This document shows, one piece after another, positions 8,024 through 17,074 of a DNA stretch of 56,422 nt. The translations under genes were made by a program, and so were the position numbers. The notes under the pieces are model-generated. The model had not been told where the DNA came from. It saw only the letters and a list, made by a program, of their open reading frames with translations, and did not search any database. Location: positions 1-56,422 of the IMG/VR virus record IMGVR_UViG_3300021591_000001; one strand, given 5' to 3'. The DNA comes from a virus. Every line of letters starts with the position of its first letter. The stretch's first letter is position 1.

Positions 8024-11000
8024 CACGCAGCCTCCTTGATTTCAATGTCGACAACTAGAGGCACGTCAAACCACGGCTGCCGCTTAAGCATTTCCTCCTC
8101 CATTATTTGCCGTACCCTTTCAACCTCATCATTAGGAGCTTCGACGACTATCTGATCGTGCACCTGCATAACGGGGCATGCTTTTAAGCCCTCCAGCTTT
8201 AACCTTCTGTAAATTCTGATCAGAGCGTAATTCGTGAGATCTGCAGCTAAAGACTGACACGGAAAGTTTACTGCAGCACGCTTAACCGCCTCAACAACTG
8301 CTTTTTCGCTACTTTTTGCGTGAGGAAATCTCCTCTTCCGGCCCAAAGACGTCTTAACAACACCATTCTCGAGTGCCTCGCTAATGACGCGGTCGCGCCA
8401 CTCCGCCGCTTTCGGAAAGCGACGGAAGAGCTTATCAATAATCTCCTGCGCCTCCTCAGGTGTGATTCCTAACTGATCGGCAATCGAATACGGACCTCGA
8501 CCGTAGATGATACCAAAAACAACGGTCTTCGTTTGCACGCGGAGCTCCTTCGTGACCTCTTCAGGCTTTACGCCGAAAATCTCGCATGTCAGCTCAGTGT
8601 GGATGTCGCGACCTCTCTCAAAAACGTTTAGCAGGTCCGGATCTTGGGAGTTGAAACCCCACGCACGCACCTCTATCTGCCCGAAGTCTGCTGAAACAAA
8701 GGAGTGTCCAGGACGCGGCACGAACAAGGAGCGTATTTCTGTTTGCCGCGGAATGTTCTGTAGGTTAGGGTTGCGGGATGCAAGGCGGCCTGTGTTATGA
8801 GAGATGAACAGATTTGAAACGAAAGAGTGTGATTCGGGAACGGTGAAGTCAATAACGACGGGGCGCTTACCCAACTGTTCCACACGCTTGAGCGGAGTAA
8901 ACACTTTGAAATCAAAGCGCAGCATTCTCTGTTTCCTGAATCCGTCGTTGAAGAGGGGGGCAAAGCCAGGTGCAACATGCAAGCGTGCACGATCGCCACA
9001 GGGCTCGAGTAGAAGCAAGAAGCCGAGGTTCGCCATCAAAAGCTGTATTTGCTTCGCGCTAAAAAGGTCGAACTCCCAAGGAGGATCCCCGGGAAGTGCT
9101 CCGAGCAGAAAGTTGAAGAGAGCTTCCCTGCTGCACCGCCGCAAGTCGTGAAACAGCAAGACGGGTGAAAGGTCGAGGCCTTTCAGCACATCGGGGGGAG
9201 CAACAACGGTAGAGGATCCCTCGTCCTTTTCGAGGCCCTCTAAAACAGCAAGAGCGTCTTCAGAAAGGGTGAGTGCGGCCCCCTCTCTACGCTTACAGTG
9301 AAAGTAGGCGGCTCCGAGAAGCCGCATCAAATCCGGCGGTAGCGGGGAAAAGCTCCCGCAGTTGGCAGCGCCTATCTTCAAAGCAACAAAGTCGCCCTCG
9401 CAAAGATCCTCAGCGCGGACGAACCCCTCCCTACCATTTTTGATTGCCCAAACAGGGTGCTCGCGTGTACATTCTAGCTCGAAGCCCTCTGTGGTTGTAA
9501 GACGAATCACCTCGCGATCGCAGGCCTTGAAAACGTGAGATGTCTTCTCCTTCCCGAGGAGGGACTCAACCTCAACCTCAAAGGGAGTGAATCCTTCCGG
9601 GAGTGAATCAATGTCGACAAGCTCGGAAACGAGACGAAAACCGTCGCTCGTCAAAATCAAGGTTTCAGGTGTGACACAAGCTGTCCCGTGTATAAGGTAG
9701 TCGGTGTGTATCACGTTTAAACCTCCTTCCGTACGAGCTCGTTTCAGTAGTCCTTCTATATACGTTGAAAACAATTTTGACTTCTCTCTATACTCGAGAA
9801 GGAGCTCGAGCAGACGTTTGACATCAGCAGCGGCGGCTTTTTTCAGGAGAAGCCGCAAGCTCTCCTCATCGGTTGAATAAGCTCCTCCTTTCGTTTTTTT
9901 GACGGGTTGGAGACCGATCCACTCAAAGAGAAGCTCGCGAAGCTGCTTGGTAGACTGCGGATTGAAATCGAAAGGTTCCTCGTCACCTAACAGCTCCTCT
10001 AACCTCTCAAGATTAGCCATGATTTTATCGTCGTCGAGAGACGGAACACTACGGTCCCTCAGTGCAGACAGAGCCTTGAGAGCCTCTCGAGCTCTCGGTA
10101 AAACAACAGCAGGGTTCGGCCTCGCACCCTGCAAGCGCGCGTTTTCGAGTAACGAGGAAAGAAACTCCTTCCAATGCTGCAGTTTCGCCTCAAAGTAGCG
10201 CCTCCGGTATTTCGAAGCAATCGCTTCAATGTCATCGCTTATTTTCTCCAAATCTTTCTTGAACTGCTTGCGCATTTCGACAAGGCGGGCAACATCGAGA
10301 ACAACACCGCGAAGTTCCATATGCAACAGAACTTCACTCAAAGGCATTGTTATCATCCAGAAAAGGTCGTCGAGCTCCTCCTCGTGGAGTTTCTCTGACA
10401 GCATCCTGTAGGCGCGGAGAGTCACATCAGCATCGCACGCTGAGTACTGGTAAAGAATTTCAGGATCAATCAAACCGTAGTGCTTCTCATCCTTACGAAA
10501 GTCGAGAACGTCGTAAGCTCTGCGAAGCTCCTCCTCGTAACCAGCAAGCGCAGGGTCTATCAAGGTGGCCAGGAACTTCAAGTCGTTCGGAGTGTTTTCA
10601 TCAACAAGATGGGAAGCAAGCATTGTGTCGAAAATCGGCGGAGAAACGTCTACACCCAGAGTCAGCTTGAGAACTTCTCTGTCGAACTTACTGTTATGCG
10701 CTATTTTCAGGTTCAAGGAGCCGAAAACAGAGCGTAGCTCCGGTAACAACACAGACCACTCCTTTTGCGACCAAAAGAAGAACTCTCCTTCCTGCCAGAG
10801 AGGTAAAATCCATCCTTCGCCCTCCTGGAAGGAGAAGGAAATACAGAGAATCGCCGCATCAAAGGGGTCAGTGCTGGTTGTCTCTGTATCAAACGAAAAA
10901 ACGGGAGCTCGCTTCAATTTCTCGAAAAGGTCAAGCGCCTGATCAACAGTTTCCACCACATGCGCGATCGTAGGTGGAGGAGGAACTTCGTAGTTATTTT

Positions 11001-11511
11001 GGACGAAACAAGCAATGCGCGAAAGGTCACGCTCGAAAAGACGCGTGAGCTCCGGGCGGCGAAGAAGAGCAGCAGGATGGAATGTCGGGAAAACTTTGCA
11101 CTCAAACTCTTCGGAGTCGTAAAACGATCCTCGCTTCGCCGTGATTCCCTCTCGACTCGTCAGAGCGTAAAGAGCGGTATTCCCCATCGGAACCAGGAGC
11201 TTTCTTGGAAAAGCCCTGATCTCCTTCTCGAGAAGCTGCCGGCAGCGACGAACCACATCTCGGGGTGGTGAAGGATTACCGGGGCCGGGCCAACACTTTA
11301 CAGCATTGGTGATGTAAACTTTATCCAAAAGTCCGAATCGCTCTAAAAACTTCCTTAAAAGCTGTCCCGACTGCCCTACAAAAACCTCACCCTCCTGGTA
11401 TTCGGTAGCTCCAGGAGCTTCGCCAATCAGAACAATTGGCGACGTGGGGTCGCCGAATTCCTTAATCGAAGACTTGAAGCGGTAAAAAGGGCAACCGTCA
11501 CAAATGCTCAC
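8023..11511 (-). CDS. polA: Uracil-DNA glycosylase / 3'-5' exonuclease / family A DNA polymerase fusion with intein
   Basis: 1162 residues, 867 after splicing. Residues 1-170 form a family 4-type uracil-DNA glycosylase: LIGEAPGATEYQEGE, TNAVKCWPG, VPMGNTALYAL and TFHPAALL; Cys4, Cys7, Cys73 and Cys90 match the 4Fe-4S pattern. Residues 200-370 are a proofreading exonuclease with intact FDTET, HNSKFD and the late SACDADV Asp. The polymerase part has TGRLASRNPNLQNIP, motif A ADFGQIEVR, motif B (Arg...Lys...FGIIYG) and motif C MQVHDQIVVE. An intein occupies residues 612-906. The start is GTG with AGGAGG seven bases before. The glycosylase domain could keep the enzyme from copying uracil or guide repair; an N-terminal glycosylase-like domain is known in Bacillus phage SPO1 polymerase. 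Confidence 0.93.
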   Translation of the reverse strand: MSICDGCPFYRFKSSIKEFGDPTSPIVLIGEAPGATEYQEGEVFVGQSGQLLRKFLERFGLLDKVYITNAVKCWPGPGNPSPPRDVVRRCRQLLEKEIRAFPRKLLVPMGNTALYALTSREGITAKRGSFYDSEEFECKVFPTFHPAALLRRPELTRLFERDLSRIACFVQNNYEVPPPPTIAHVVETVDQALDLFEKLKRAPVFSFDTETTSTDPFDAAILCISFSFQEGEGWILPLWQEGEFFFWSQKEWSVLLPELRSVFGSLNLKIAHNSKFDREVLKLTLGVDVSPPIFDTMLASHLVDENTPNDLKFLATLIDPALAGYEEELRRAYDVLDFRKDEKHYGLIDPEILYQYSACDADVTLRAYRMLSEKLHEEELDDLFWMITMPLSEVLLHMELRGVVLDVARLVEMRKQFKKDLEKISDDIEAIASKYRRRYFEAKLQHWKEFLSSLLENARLQGARPNPAVVLPRAREALKALSALRDRSVPSLDDDKIMANLERLEELLGDEEPFDFNPQSTKQLRELLFEWIGLQPVKKTKGGAYSTDEESLRLLLKKAAAADVKRLLELLLEYREKSKLFSTYIEGLLKRARTEGGLNVIHTDYLIHGTACVTPETLILTSDGFRLVSELVDIDSLPEGFTPFEVEVESLLGKEKTSHVFKACDREVIRLTTTEGFELECTREHPVWAIKNGREGFVRAEDLCEGDFVALKIGAANCGSFSPLPPDLMRLLGAAYFHCKRREGAALTLSEDALAVLEGLEKDEGSSTVVAPPDVLKGLDLSPVLLFHDLRRCSREALFNFLLGALPGDPPWEFDLFSAKQIQLLMANLGFLLLLEPCGDRARLHVAPGFAPLFNDGFRKQRMLRFDFKVFTPLKRVEQLGKRPVVIDFTVPESHSFVSNLFISHNTGRLASRNPNLQNIPRQTEIRSLFVPRPGHSFVSADFGQIEVRAWGFNSQDPDLLNVFERGRDIHTELTCEIFGVKPEEVTKELRVQTKTVVFGIIYGRGPYSIADQLGITPEEAQEIIDKLFRRFPKAAEWRDRVISEALENGVVKTSLGRKRRFPHAKSSEKAVVEAVKRAAVNFPCQSLAADLTNYALIRIYRRLKLEGLKACPVMQVHDQIVVEAPNDEVERVRQIMEEEMLKRQPWFDVPLVVDIEIKEAA
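8794..9678 (-). other. Intein in the DNA polymerase (295 residues, decayed endonuclease)
   Basis: Begins at Cys612 (CVTPETLILTSDGFR) and ends FVSNLFISHN, followed by Thr907 of the C-extein, so the splice residues Cys1, the block B TREHPVWAI histidine, and terminal His-Asn are all present. Insertion is between HGTA and TGRLAS, inside the conserved template-binding motif of family A polymerases. The middle part keeps only traces of a LAGLIDADG nuclease (LLGAAYFHCKRR, NFLLGALPGD) without the acidic residues, so splicing is likely active and homing likely lost. Confidence 0.92.
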
Positions 11512-11540
11512 AACAACACCTCCTGAGCCTGAAAAGCGGG

Positions 11541-11567
11541 GTTTTTAGCTGTCGGTTTCCTTATAAT
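11541..11567 (+). promoter_or_regulatory. Promoter for the plus-strand replication operon
   Basis: TATAAT at 11562-11567 in the context TTTCCTTATAAT, like the promoters at 7560 and 47168. No convincing -35 hexamer is seen (GTTTTT at 11541 is only 15 bases away). It lies in the 85-base gap between the divergent polymerase and helicase genes. Confidence 0.55.
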
Positions 11568-11596
11568 AGTAAAATGCACAACAGAGGAGGTTTGCA

Positions 11597-12931
11597 ATGG
11601 CCGAAGTAATCGTCGATAGCGTCACGCGAGTAAAACTTGAGGACTTACCACTACAGCTGCGACAAAAACTGTTGAACAAATTTACGCTTCCGAATAAAAC
11701 ATATTACATCCTACAAAAAATGGGCAAAAAGGCGCGTGTTCCTAAGACCATCATTTGCTACGTCCTGACACGTGAATATTTGTTACTGCCGCGCTTCTCC
11801 TACGTTCTCCTGCAGTCTCTCGGGTTCAAGGTGAAAGAGCAATTCGCAGAGGGTGAAGCTGCAGTTTTTGGAAAACTAAACTACGAACTGCGCGACTACC
11901 AAGTTGAAGCGTTAGAAGCTGCTCTAGCCGCTGGCTTCGGTGTTATAACAATGCCACCAGGCGCGGGAAAAACTATAACAGGAGTCTCACTGATCAGAGA
12001 ACTCGGCAGAACCGCTGTTTGGCTCGCACACACTCGAGAGCTCTGCGACCAAGCCGTCGAGCAGCTTTCCACAATTGGCAAAGTCTGCCCCTACTACAAA
12101 ACGAAAAGGATACGCGGGGAGCCCATCATTGTCACAACGGTACAAAGTCTTTACAGCGGAGTCCCACCTGAAATCGAGGATGCGGGCGTGGTAATCCTTG
12201 ACGAAGCGCATCATGCCCCAGCACGCACGTTTGTAGAGGTGCTCTCGCAGTTGCGGGCAAGGTACAAGTTTGGACTTACTGCGACACCAAAACGCTCTGA
12301 CGGTCTGACCCCCTTGATGAACTGGACGTTAGGTCCTATAATCTACAAGCTGGCGCACGATCAACTTCAAGAGCGTGGGCAACTAGTCGCCCCGAAGGTA
12401 GTGAAGGTCGACACAGGCGTCCTACCCCTCTTCGCTGAAGATTACACACAGTTAGTAAACCTGCTTTGTGCGCACGAACATCGCAACAAATTGATTATCA
12501 AAACGATAGCTGAACACGCGCGGCACTACTGTTTGGTCTGTTGCGCTCGCATCAGTCATTGCAATACATTATATAAAATGTTAAAAGAGAAATATCCTGA
12601 CATCAGCGCTGCAGTGCTCACCTCCAAGGTTCCTGTCAAAATAAGAGAAAAGATTATGGAACGTTGGAGAGACAGAAAGATCAACGTCGTTTTTGCAACA
12701 ACAATTGCCGAAGAAGGGCTTGATGTCAAACATCTGGACAGACTCTTCCTCGTTTACCCGCTGAAGCCGGGGAGGAGACTGACACAAGCGGTCGGACGTG
12801 TAATGCGCCCGGCAGGAGGTAAAAAAGATGCCATCGTTTTCGACTTTGTCGATCCGCAACTGCAAGGTCTCTTTGAAAGACGCTGCACAGCTTATCAAAA
12901 AATCGGGTGTGAAATCGATCACTCTTGTTGA
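11597..12931 (+). CDS. DEAH superfamily 2 helicase (UvsW/XPB-like)
   Basis: 444 residues. An N-terminal ~90-residue part precedes the helicase core: LRDYQ (Q-like motif, about 99), Walker A PPGAGKT (120-126), DEAH at 202-205, LTATPKRSDG, and C-terminal FATTIAEEGLDV and QAVGRVMRP. Such enzymes unwind branched DNA; T4 UvsW turns origin R-loops into recombination-dependent replication, and the RecA-rich gene set here suggests a similar job. The start has AGGAGG six bases upstream and follows the divergent promoter. Its 3' end overlaps the exonuclease gene. Confidence 0.9.
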   Translation: MAEVIVDSVTRVKLEDLPLQLRQKLLNKFTLPNKTYYILQKMGKKARVPKTIICYVLTREYLLLPRFSYVLLQSLGFKVKEQFAEGEAAVFGKLNYELRDYQVEALEAALAAGFGVITMPPGAGKTITGVSLIRELGRTAVWLAHTRELCDQAVEQLSTIGKVCPYYKTKRIRGEPIIVTTVQSLYSGVPPEIEDAGVVILDEAHHAPARTFVEVLSQLRARYKFGLTATPKRSDGLTPLMNWTLGPIIYKLAHDQLQERGQLVAPKVVKVDTGVLPLFAEDYTQLVNLLCAHEHRNKLIIKTIAEHARHYCLVCCARISHCNTLYKMLKEKYPDISAAVLTSKVPVKIREKIMERWRDRKINVVFATTIAEEGLDVKHLDRLFLVYPLKPGRRLTQAVGRVMRPAGGKKDAIVFDFVDPQLQGLFERRCTAYQKIGCEIDHSC

Positions 12932-13583
12932 TCTCACGCCCCTGGTCCTGCGCACCATTTTCGGTCGTCCTGAGAAAACAGCACCTCAAGTGGTGATAGA
13001 AACCGCAGAAAAAATCGCGCAGTTGCAAAACCCGATTTGTTTTCTCGACTCACGGGTCTCTTTGAGGAAACAGGAAAACAAGAAGTACAAAGAACGAAGG
13101 AAACTTCCCGAGGATGTCGCGCAGAAAGCGCATAGGTGTATCAAAGGACTGAAGGGGGTGCTGCCTGAACACTTTAACGTTCCTGTCGTGAGCGCTCGCG
13201 GTTACGAAGCAGACGACCTCATTTGCGCTTTTTGCAAACACCTGAAAGAGTTGGACAAAACGATAGTGTCTCCAGACAACGACATGTTTGCGTTGCTAGA
13301 TGAGAGAACGCGAATACAGAGACCTGACACGATCTTCACCCTTGAGGACTTCAAAAGCAAGTTCGGTGTTTCCCCCAAAAAGTGGATTGTCATCAAAGCA
13401 CTTATGGGAGATAAAAGCGACGGCGTGAAGGGAGTTTCGGGAATTGGTATCAAGAAAGCACTTAAAATGGTTAAAGAACACCCTGATGTCCTGAAGGAGT
13501 TGGACGAGACACAAAAACAAGAGTTTTTGAGTGCTCTTCAAATGGTTGAACCGAGGGAGCCAGAAATGGTCTTCGTCTGGTGA
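12828..13583 (+). CDS. 5'-3' exonuclease / flap endonuclease (T5 D15-type)
   Basis: 251 residues if started at ATG 12828. Conserved features: ITLVDLTPLVLRTIFG near the N-terminus (first metal Asp), RLS-like CFLDSRVSLRKQ and YKERRK, the arch-side ARGYEADDLICAF, IVSPDNDMFALL, and MGDKSDGVKGVSGIGIKKA, the helix-hairpin-helix region. It removes RNA primers or flaps during lagging-strand synthesis. The start is uncertain: ATG 12828 has a perfect AGGAGGT but overlaps the helicase by 104 bases and adds 27 residues before the normal N-terminus; GTG 12909 would give the usual beginning but has no clear ribosome site. Confidence 0.88.
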   Translation: MPSFSTLSIRNCKVSLKDAAQLIKKSGVKSITLVDLTPLVLRTIFGRPEKTAPQVVIETAEKIAQLQNPICFLDSRVSLRKQENKKYKERRKLPEDVAQKAHRCIKGLKGVLPEHFNVPVVSARGYEADDLICAFCKHLKELDKTIVSPDNDMFALLDERTRIQRPDTIFTLEDFKSKFGVSPKKWIVIKALMGDKSDGVKGVSGIGIKKALKMVKEHPDVLKELDETQKQEFLSALQMVEPREPEMVFVW

Positions 13584-13595
13584 AAGGAGAGTGTC

Positions 13596-14336
13596 ATGGT
13601 TCTCTACTTCGCAGGTATTCCGGTTACAAGTGTCAAAACAGCCGAGACTGATGAGATTCTAGCGTTTGAGGAATTTCTCCCCGAGAAGATCGAGTTACAT
13701 CTGCAAAAGAAGTCGCACGAACCATACAAAAGACCCACTGTCAGGAAACGTGCGAAAGGTCTCGGCGAGATCTGCTATAGAGGACTTACACTGCTCTTCT
13801 TCACAAAGTCTCCGATTCTCTTCGAAGATGCTGTGTACACCTTCGAGCCAAAAGCAAAGCAGGTCAAGCAGACTACGCGCGGATATAACTATCTGAGCGC
13901 GGTGCTGACAAACGCCTTTTACATCAAATACAAAAAGAATCCGCGGCTCTTTTTCGGTAAAAAACATAGACACATTGTAAAGGAGCTACAAAACGTTTTA
14001 AACGACCGCTTCGGCGGAAAGACAGAAGACTTCGTCGCCTTTTTCTTCTCGCAAGACTTCAGCTGGACGAAAACAGGGCTGCCGTTTGTCACACAAACGC
14101 TCGGGGAGAGGACGCTCGAGACCTTCAGTCAAACACTACATTTTCTCCCGCGCGCTGACGCTTTAGTTGCTCGCATTTACAAACAATACGGAGTTGAGTT
14201 GAACCCGTACGACCCAAATTTACTCCCTTTACTGAGGAATGGAAAGGAAAGCGCCTTCGTCGAATTCCTTCGCAGTTGTGGTGTTTTCAAAAGAGAGGAT
14301 CTGCCACAGCTTCTTAAATCATTCCGCTTCAAGTGA
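13596..14336 (+). CDS. Unknown protein of the replication operon
   Basis: 246 residues. Not recognised. It is basic and rich in Phe, Lys and Leu, with no Walker motif, Cys cluster or membrane segment. The start follows AAGGAGAGTGTC and the stop overlaps the next reading frame. Its place between the flap exonuclease and the helicase loader suggests a replisome role such as a clamp-loading, priming or recombination mediator function, but the sequence itself does not show one. Confidence 0.75.
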   Translation: MVLYFAGIPVTSVKTAETDEILAFEEFLPEKIELHLQKKSHEPYKRPTVRKRAKGLGEICYRGLTLLFFTKSPILFEDAVYTFEPKAKQVKQTTRGYNYLSAVLTNAFYIKYKKNPRLFFGKKHRHIVKELQNVLNDRFGGKTEDFVAFFFSQDFSWTKTGLPFVTQTLGERTLETFSQTLHFLPRADALVARIYKQYGVELNPYDPNLLPLLRNGKESAFVEFLRSCGVFKREDLPQLLKSFRFK

Positions 14337-14344
14337 GGGACGCC

Positions 14345-14953
14345 ATGTACCCGGAGTCTGACTTTCTGAAAAGCAGAAAGGGCGTTTTTTCCGCGAGGTT
14401 CGAGGTCATCAAAAACAAAATACTCGAGGAGGCACAAAAGTGTCCCCTTTGCCGAGGTCTTTCGACCTCCTGCAGGTGCTACGACGAGAAGGTGAGAAAA
14501 CTCTACGCAGCAAGAGCCCAAATCCCGAAAAATTACTGGGGGTTAGAAGAATTTGAAGAACCCCCTGAAAGGAGCCTCACGATCTTCTCATCTCTTGACC
14601 AATCCGAGAGACTAGCCAAAATCTCCTTCGGGGCGTTGCATTCGGGGAAGACAGTAATGATGCTCCAATTCTATGACCTGGTTAACGTTTTAAGGAGAGA
14701 GCGCTCCGAGGAATCAATACGCGGGGAGATCGACTGGGTTTTCACACTTGATCTGCTAGTTATCGCCAACATACCACTTTCACTTACAAACTTTACAACG
14801 GAAGCGTTGTCGCTGAAGGGGTATCTCGATGGGAGAGAAACCTTTTTCCCGAGTGTTTTAGAAGTGAGACTTCCTGACGAGGAGGTCGAAAGAGAGCAAC
14901 TTGAAAGGTTCCTTTTGCGCTACGGAGAGATAGAGGTGCAACATGGTCGGTAG
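14345..14953 (+). CDS. DnaC/DnaI-like helicase loader with decayed Walker B
   Basis: 202 residues from ATG 14345 (GAGG six bases before; GTG 14333 also possible). N-terminal zinc-type site Cys33-x2-Cys36, Cys43-x-Cys45, then RAQIPKNYWGLEEF, a segment common in DnaC-like loaders, then a P-loop GALHSGKT (96-103). The usual LLVIDDIG Walker B reads LLVIANI (137-143), so both acidic residues are lost. The AAA+ domain is also short. It directly precedes dnaB and overlaps it by 11 bases, which supports the loader role. ATP may be bound but hydrolysis is doubtful. Confidence 0.65.
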   Translation: MYPESDFLKSRKGVFSARFEVIKNKILEEAQKCPLCRGLSTSCRCYDEKVRKLYAARAQIPKNYWGLEEFEEPPERSLTIFSSLDQSERLAKISFGALHSGKTVMMLQFYDLVNVLRRERSEESIRGEIDWVFTLDLLVIANIPLSLTNFTTEALSLKGYLDGRETFFPSVLEVRLPDEEVEREQLERFLLRYGEIEVQHGR

Positions 14954-16211
14954 CGTAGAGCTTGAGCGACAACTACTGGCAGCACTTCTTCGGACCCCCG
15001 AAATAATTCCCGAAGTTGAGGAAAGAGTTTTCACGAACGTTGTACTTCACGATATCTTTATTTGTATAAAACGCTACTACACAATCAAAGGTAAAACACC
15101 AGATAGCAAAACTCTCGGGCTTCTGCTGAAGTCGTTCGTCGAAAACACAGAAGCGCATCTTGAGGTCTTCGAGAGGGTCAAAGAGGAGGAAGCTGCAGAC
15201 CCTGAAATCATTCTGAGACACCTTAGAGAGCTCGCTGACGGCAGGAGACTATTCGACGCAGTTTCTCAAGCGGCGCGATTGCTTGCCACGGAGCAAGTAC
15301 AGGAGGCAAAGACTCTTCTGAAAGAAGCGCTCCTTGAGATACAAGAAGGGGAAACTCAAGGAGCTGACAGAGGGGAATATGTTGAGGACTTTGAGACACG
15401 TTGGCAAAACGTCATCGACAGAAAGGAACATCCTGAAAAGTACAAAGGTATCCTTACAGGGATTCCCCTGATCGACAAACACTGTTTTGGGCTTTGGCCG
15501 GGGGAACTAGGGGTTATTTCGGGAGAATCGAGCGCGGGCAAATCCTTTCTCCTCTTGGAGATCGCAAAAACTGCGTTTTTGGCGGACAAAAAGGTGCTCG
15601 CCATAACAATCGAAATGGGAAAGGAGGCGTGGGAGAGAAGACTGGATGGTAGGCTCACAAAAATACCTATCACCTTCTTCAAGGTAGGCGAACTTTCCGA
15701 AGAGCAAATGAAAAGGTGGAAAGAAACGGTCGACGAAGTGAAACGAAAGCACTATGAGAACGGCGCTCGTCTTTGGATCGTCTACATGCCACACTGTACT
15801 CCCGATGCCATAGAGGCTGAAGTCGCGAGGCACATTCAGGAAGGCTTGGACCTTTTGGTTGTCGACTATCTAAACATGGTGACATGGCCAAGACGCGCAT
15901 GGTCAGAACAGCAGGAGCTGGGAGAAATAGCTAAAGCTCTACACGGCATCGCAGGGAAGTATAAAATACCTGTTTGGACGGCTGCGCAGAAGAAAACAAC
16001 GGAGTATCGCAAGGCAAATATGGACCTGACGTCCGTTGGCTACTCAGCAAAAATCATCCACGTCGCAGATGTAGTTGTCGGAATGACATATACGCCCGAA
16101 ACAGGGGAACTTTTGGTTTACCTTTTGAAACAAAGAGACGGTGTCGCTTTCGTAAAGGAAACATACATACCTGACTTTTCTATCGGACTGTTCGACAAGA
16201 GTTTGATTTAG
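14943..16211 (+). CDS. dnaB: Replicative DNA helicase DnaB-type
   Basis: 422 residues. N-terminal helical domain (about 1-110) that contacts primase, a linker with ITGIPLID-like LTGIPLIDKHCFGL, then RecA-like ATPase: Walker A GESSAGKS (194-201), the EMGKEAW segment matching the family Glu, Walker B LLVVDYLNM, and the late AQKK and SAKIIHVADVV parts. It unwinds DNA ahead of the fork. The ATG follows GAGGTGCAAC. Upstream loader and downstream primase complete a primosome. Confidence 0.92.
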   Translation: MVGSVELERQLLAALLRTPEIIPEVEERVFTNVVLHDIFICIKRYYTIKGKTPDSKTLGLLLKSFVENTEAHLEVFERVKEEEAADPEIILRHLRELADGRRLFDAVSQAARLLATEQVQEAKTLLKEALLEIQEGETQGADRGEYVEDFETRWQNVIDRKEHPEKYKGILTGIPLIDKHCFGLWPGELGVISGESSAGKSFLLLEIAKTAFLADKKVLAITIEMGKEAWERRLDGRLTKIPITFFKVGELSEEQMKRWKETVDEVKRKHYENGARLWIVYMPHCTPDAIEAEVARHIQEGLDLLVVDYLNMVTWPRRAWSEQQELGEIAKALHGIAGKYKIPVWTAAQKKTTEYRKANMDLTSVGYSAKIIHVADVVVGMTYTPETGELLVYLLKQRDGVAFVKETYIPDFSIGLFDKSLI

Positions 16212-16222
16212 AGGTTTTAGCG

Positions 16223-17074
16223 ATGATCACTGCAAACGATCTGAGGCGTTGGGGTTTCAAAAAGGTGAGGGAGGGACGGAAGGAAATAACAGCTCTTTGT
16301 CCCTTCCACAAAGAAACTGAGTCGAGCTTCTATATAAACAAAAGTACAGGCCTTTGGTACTGTTTCGGTTGCGGAGCCAAAGGCAATCTCTCTCAGCTCT
16401 TCAGAAAACTAAACATTGCAGCAGCACCGTCGAGATTCCTCCAGGAAGAAGTACAAGATGAGGTCATCACAACCATTGATACAAGTGATTTTGTGCCCTC
16501 GCGCTCACCCTTCTTGCGAAGGTTCGGAATAATGTACTGTCCATCAGGGAAGTACGCAGGCAGACATGCCATTCCAATCGCACCTGGTGTTTTCGAACTT
16601 CGAGACTTTACAGGAAAAATGCGTCCTAAGGTCATCTGCGTGCCCGCAGGAGTTTCGCTAAAAGGATTGGTTTACAACCTGAACAGGGTTTCACCTGATC
16701 GTCCTCTCTACATTGTAGAAGGCACTAAAGATGTTTTAGCACTTATTTCGGAAGGAGTTTCAAACGTCGTTTCTGTTTTCGGTGCGCATTTGCATCAGGA
16801 GCAGGCAAGAGTTTTGATCGAAAAGGGCTTTACAAAGTTTATATTTGCCTTCGACGGCGATACGGCAGGATTGAGCGCAACACTGCAAGCGTTTGAGCTG
16901 TTAGGAGTCTTCGATCCGCTTTGGGTCGAGATCCCCAAAGGGGAGGATCCCGCCAGTATAGCACAAACCTTCACCTCTCTTCCTCACAAGCCTGTTGCCG
17001 CTAACCTTCCGCGTATAAAAGAAAAACTAATCCAGGAAGTCTTCAAGGCCAAGAGACTCGCAAATCCGTCTTAA
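16223..17074 (+). CDS. dnaG: DnaG-type primase, compact
   Basis: 283 residues, far shorter than bacterial DnaG (about 600). N-terminal zinc finger with Cys26, His29, Cys47 and Cys50, then a short polymerase region (PSRSPFLRRFGIMYCPSG, HAIPI) and a TOPRIM part with Glu166 in YIVEGTKD and Asp211/Asp213 in FAFDGDTAG. The helicase-binding C-terminal domain is absent or reduced. The start follows GAGGTTTTAGCG. Its 3' end overlaps the convergent sigma-like gene by 48 bases, leaving no room for a terminator between the two units. Confidence 0.9.
   Translation: MITANDLRRWGFKKVREGRKEITALCPFHKETESSFYINKSTGLWYCFGCGAKGNLSQLFRKLNIAAAPSRFLQEEVQDEVITTIDTSDFVPSRSPFLRRFGIMYCPSGKYAGRHAIPIAPGVFELRDFTGKMRPKVICVPAGVSLKGLVYNLNRVSPDRPLYIVEGTKDVLALISEGVSNVVSVFGAHLHQEQARVLIEKGFTKFIFAFDGDTAGLSATLQAFELLGVFDPLWVEIPKGEDPASIAQTFTSLPHKPVAANLPRIKEKLIQEVFKAKRLANPS

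Noticed and set aside
17027-17074. Sequencing error at convergent gene ends
   Set aside because: Both frames stay open to normal family ends; a true overlap is the simpler reading.
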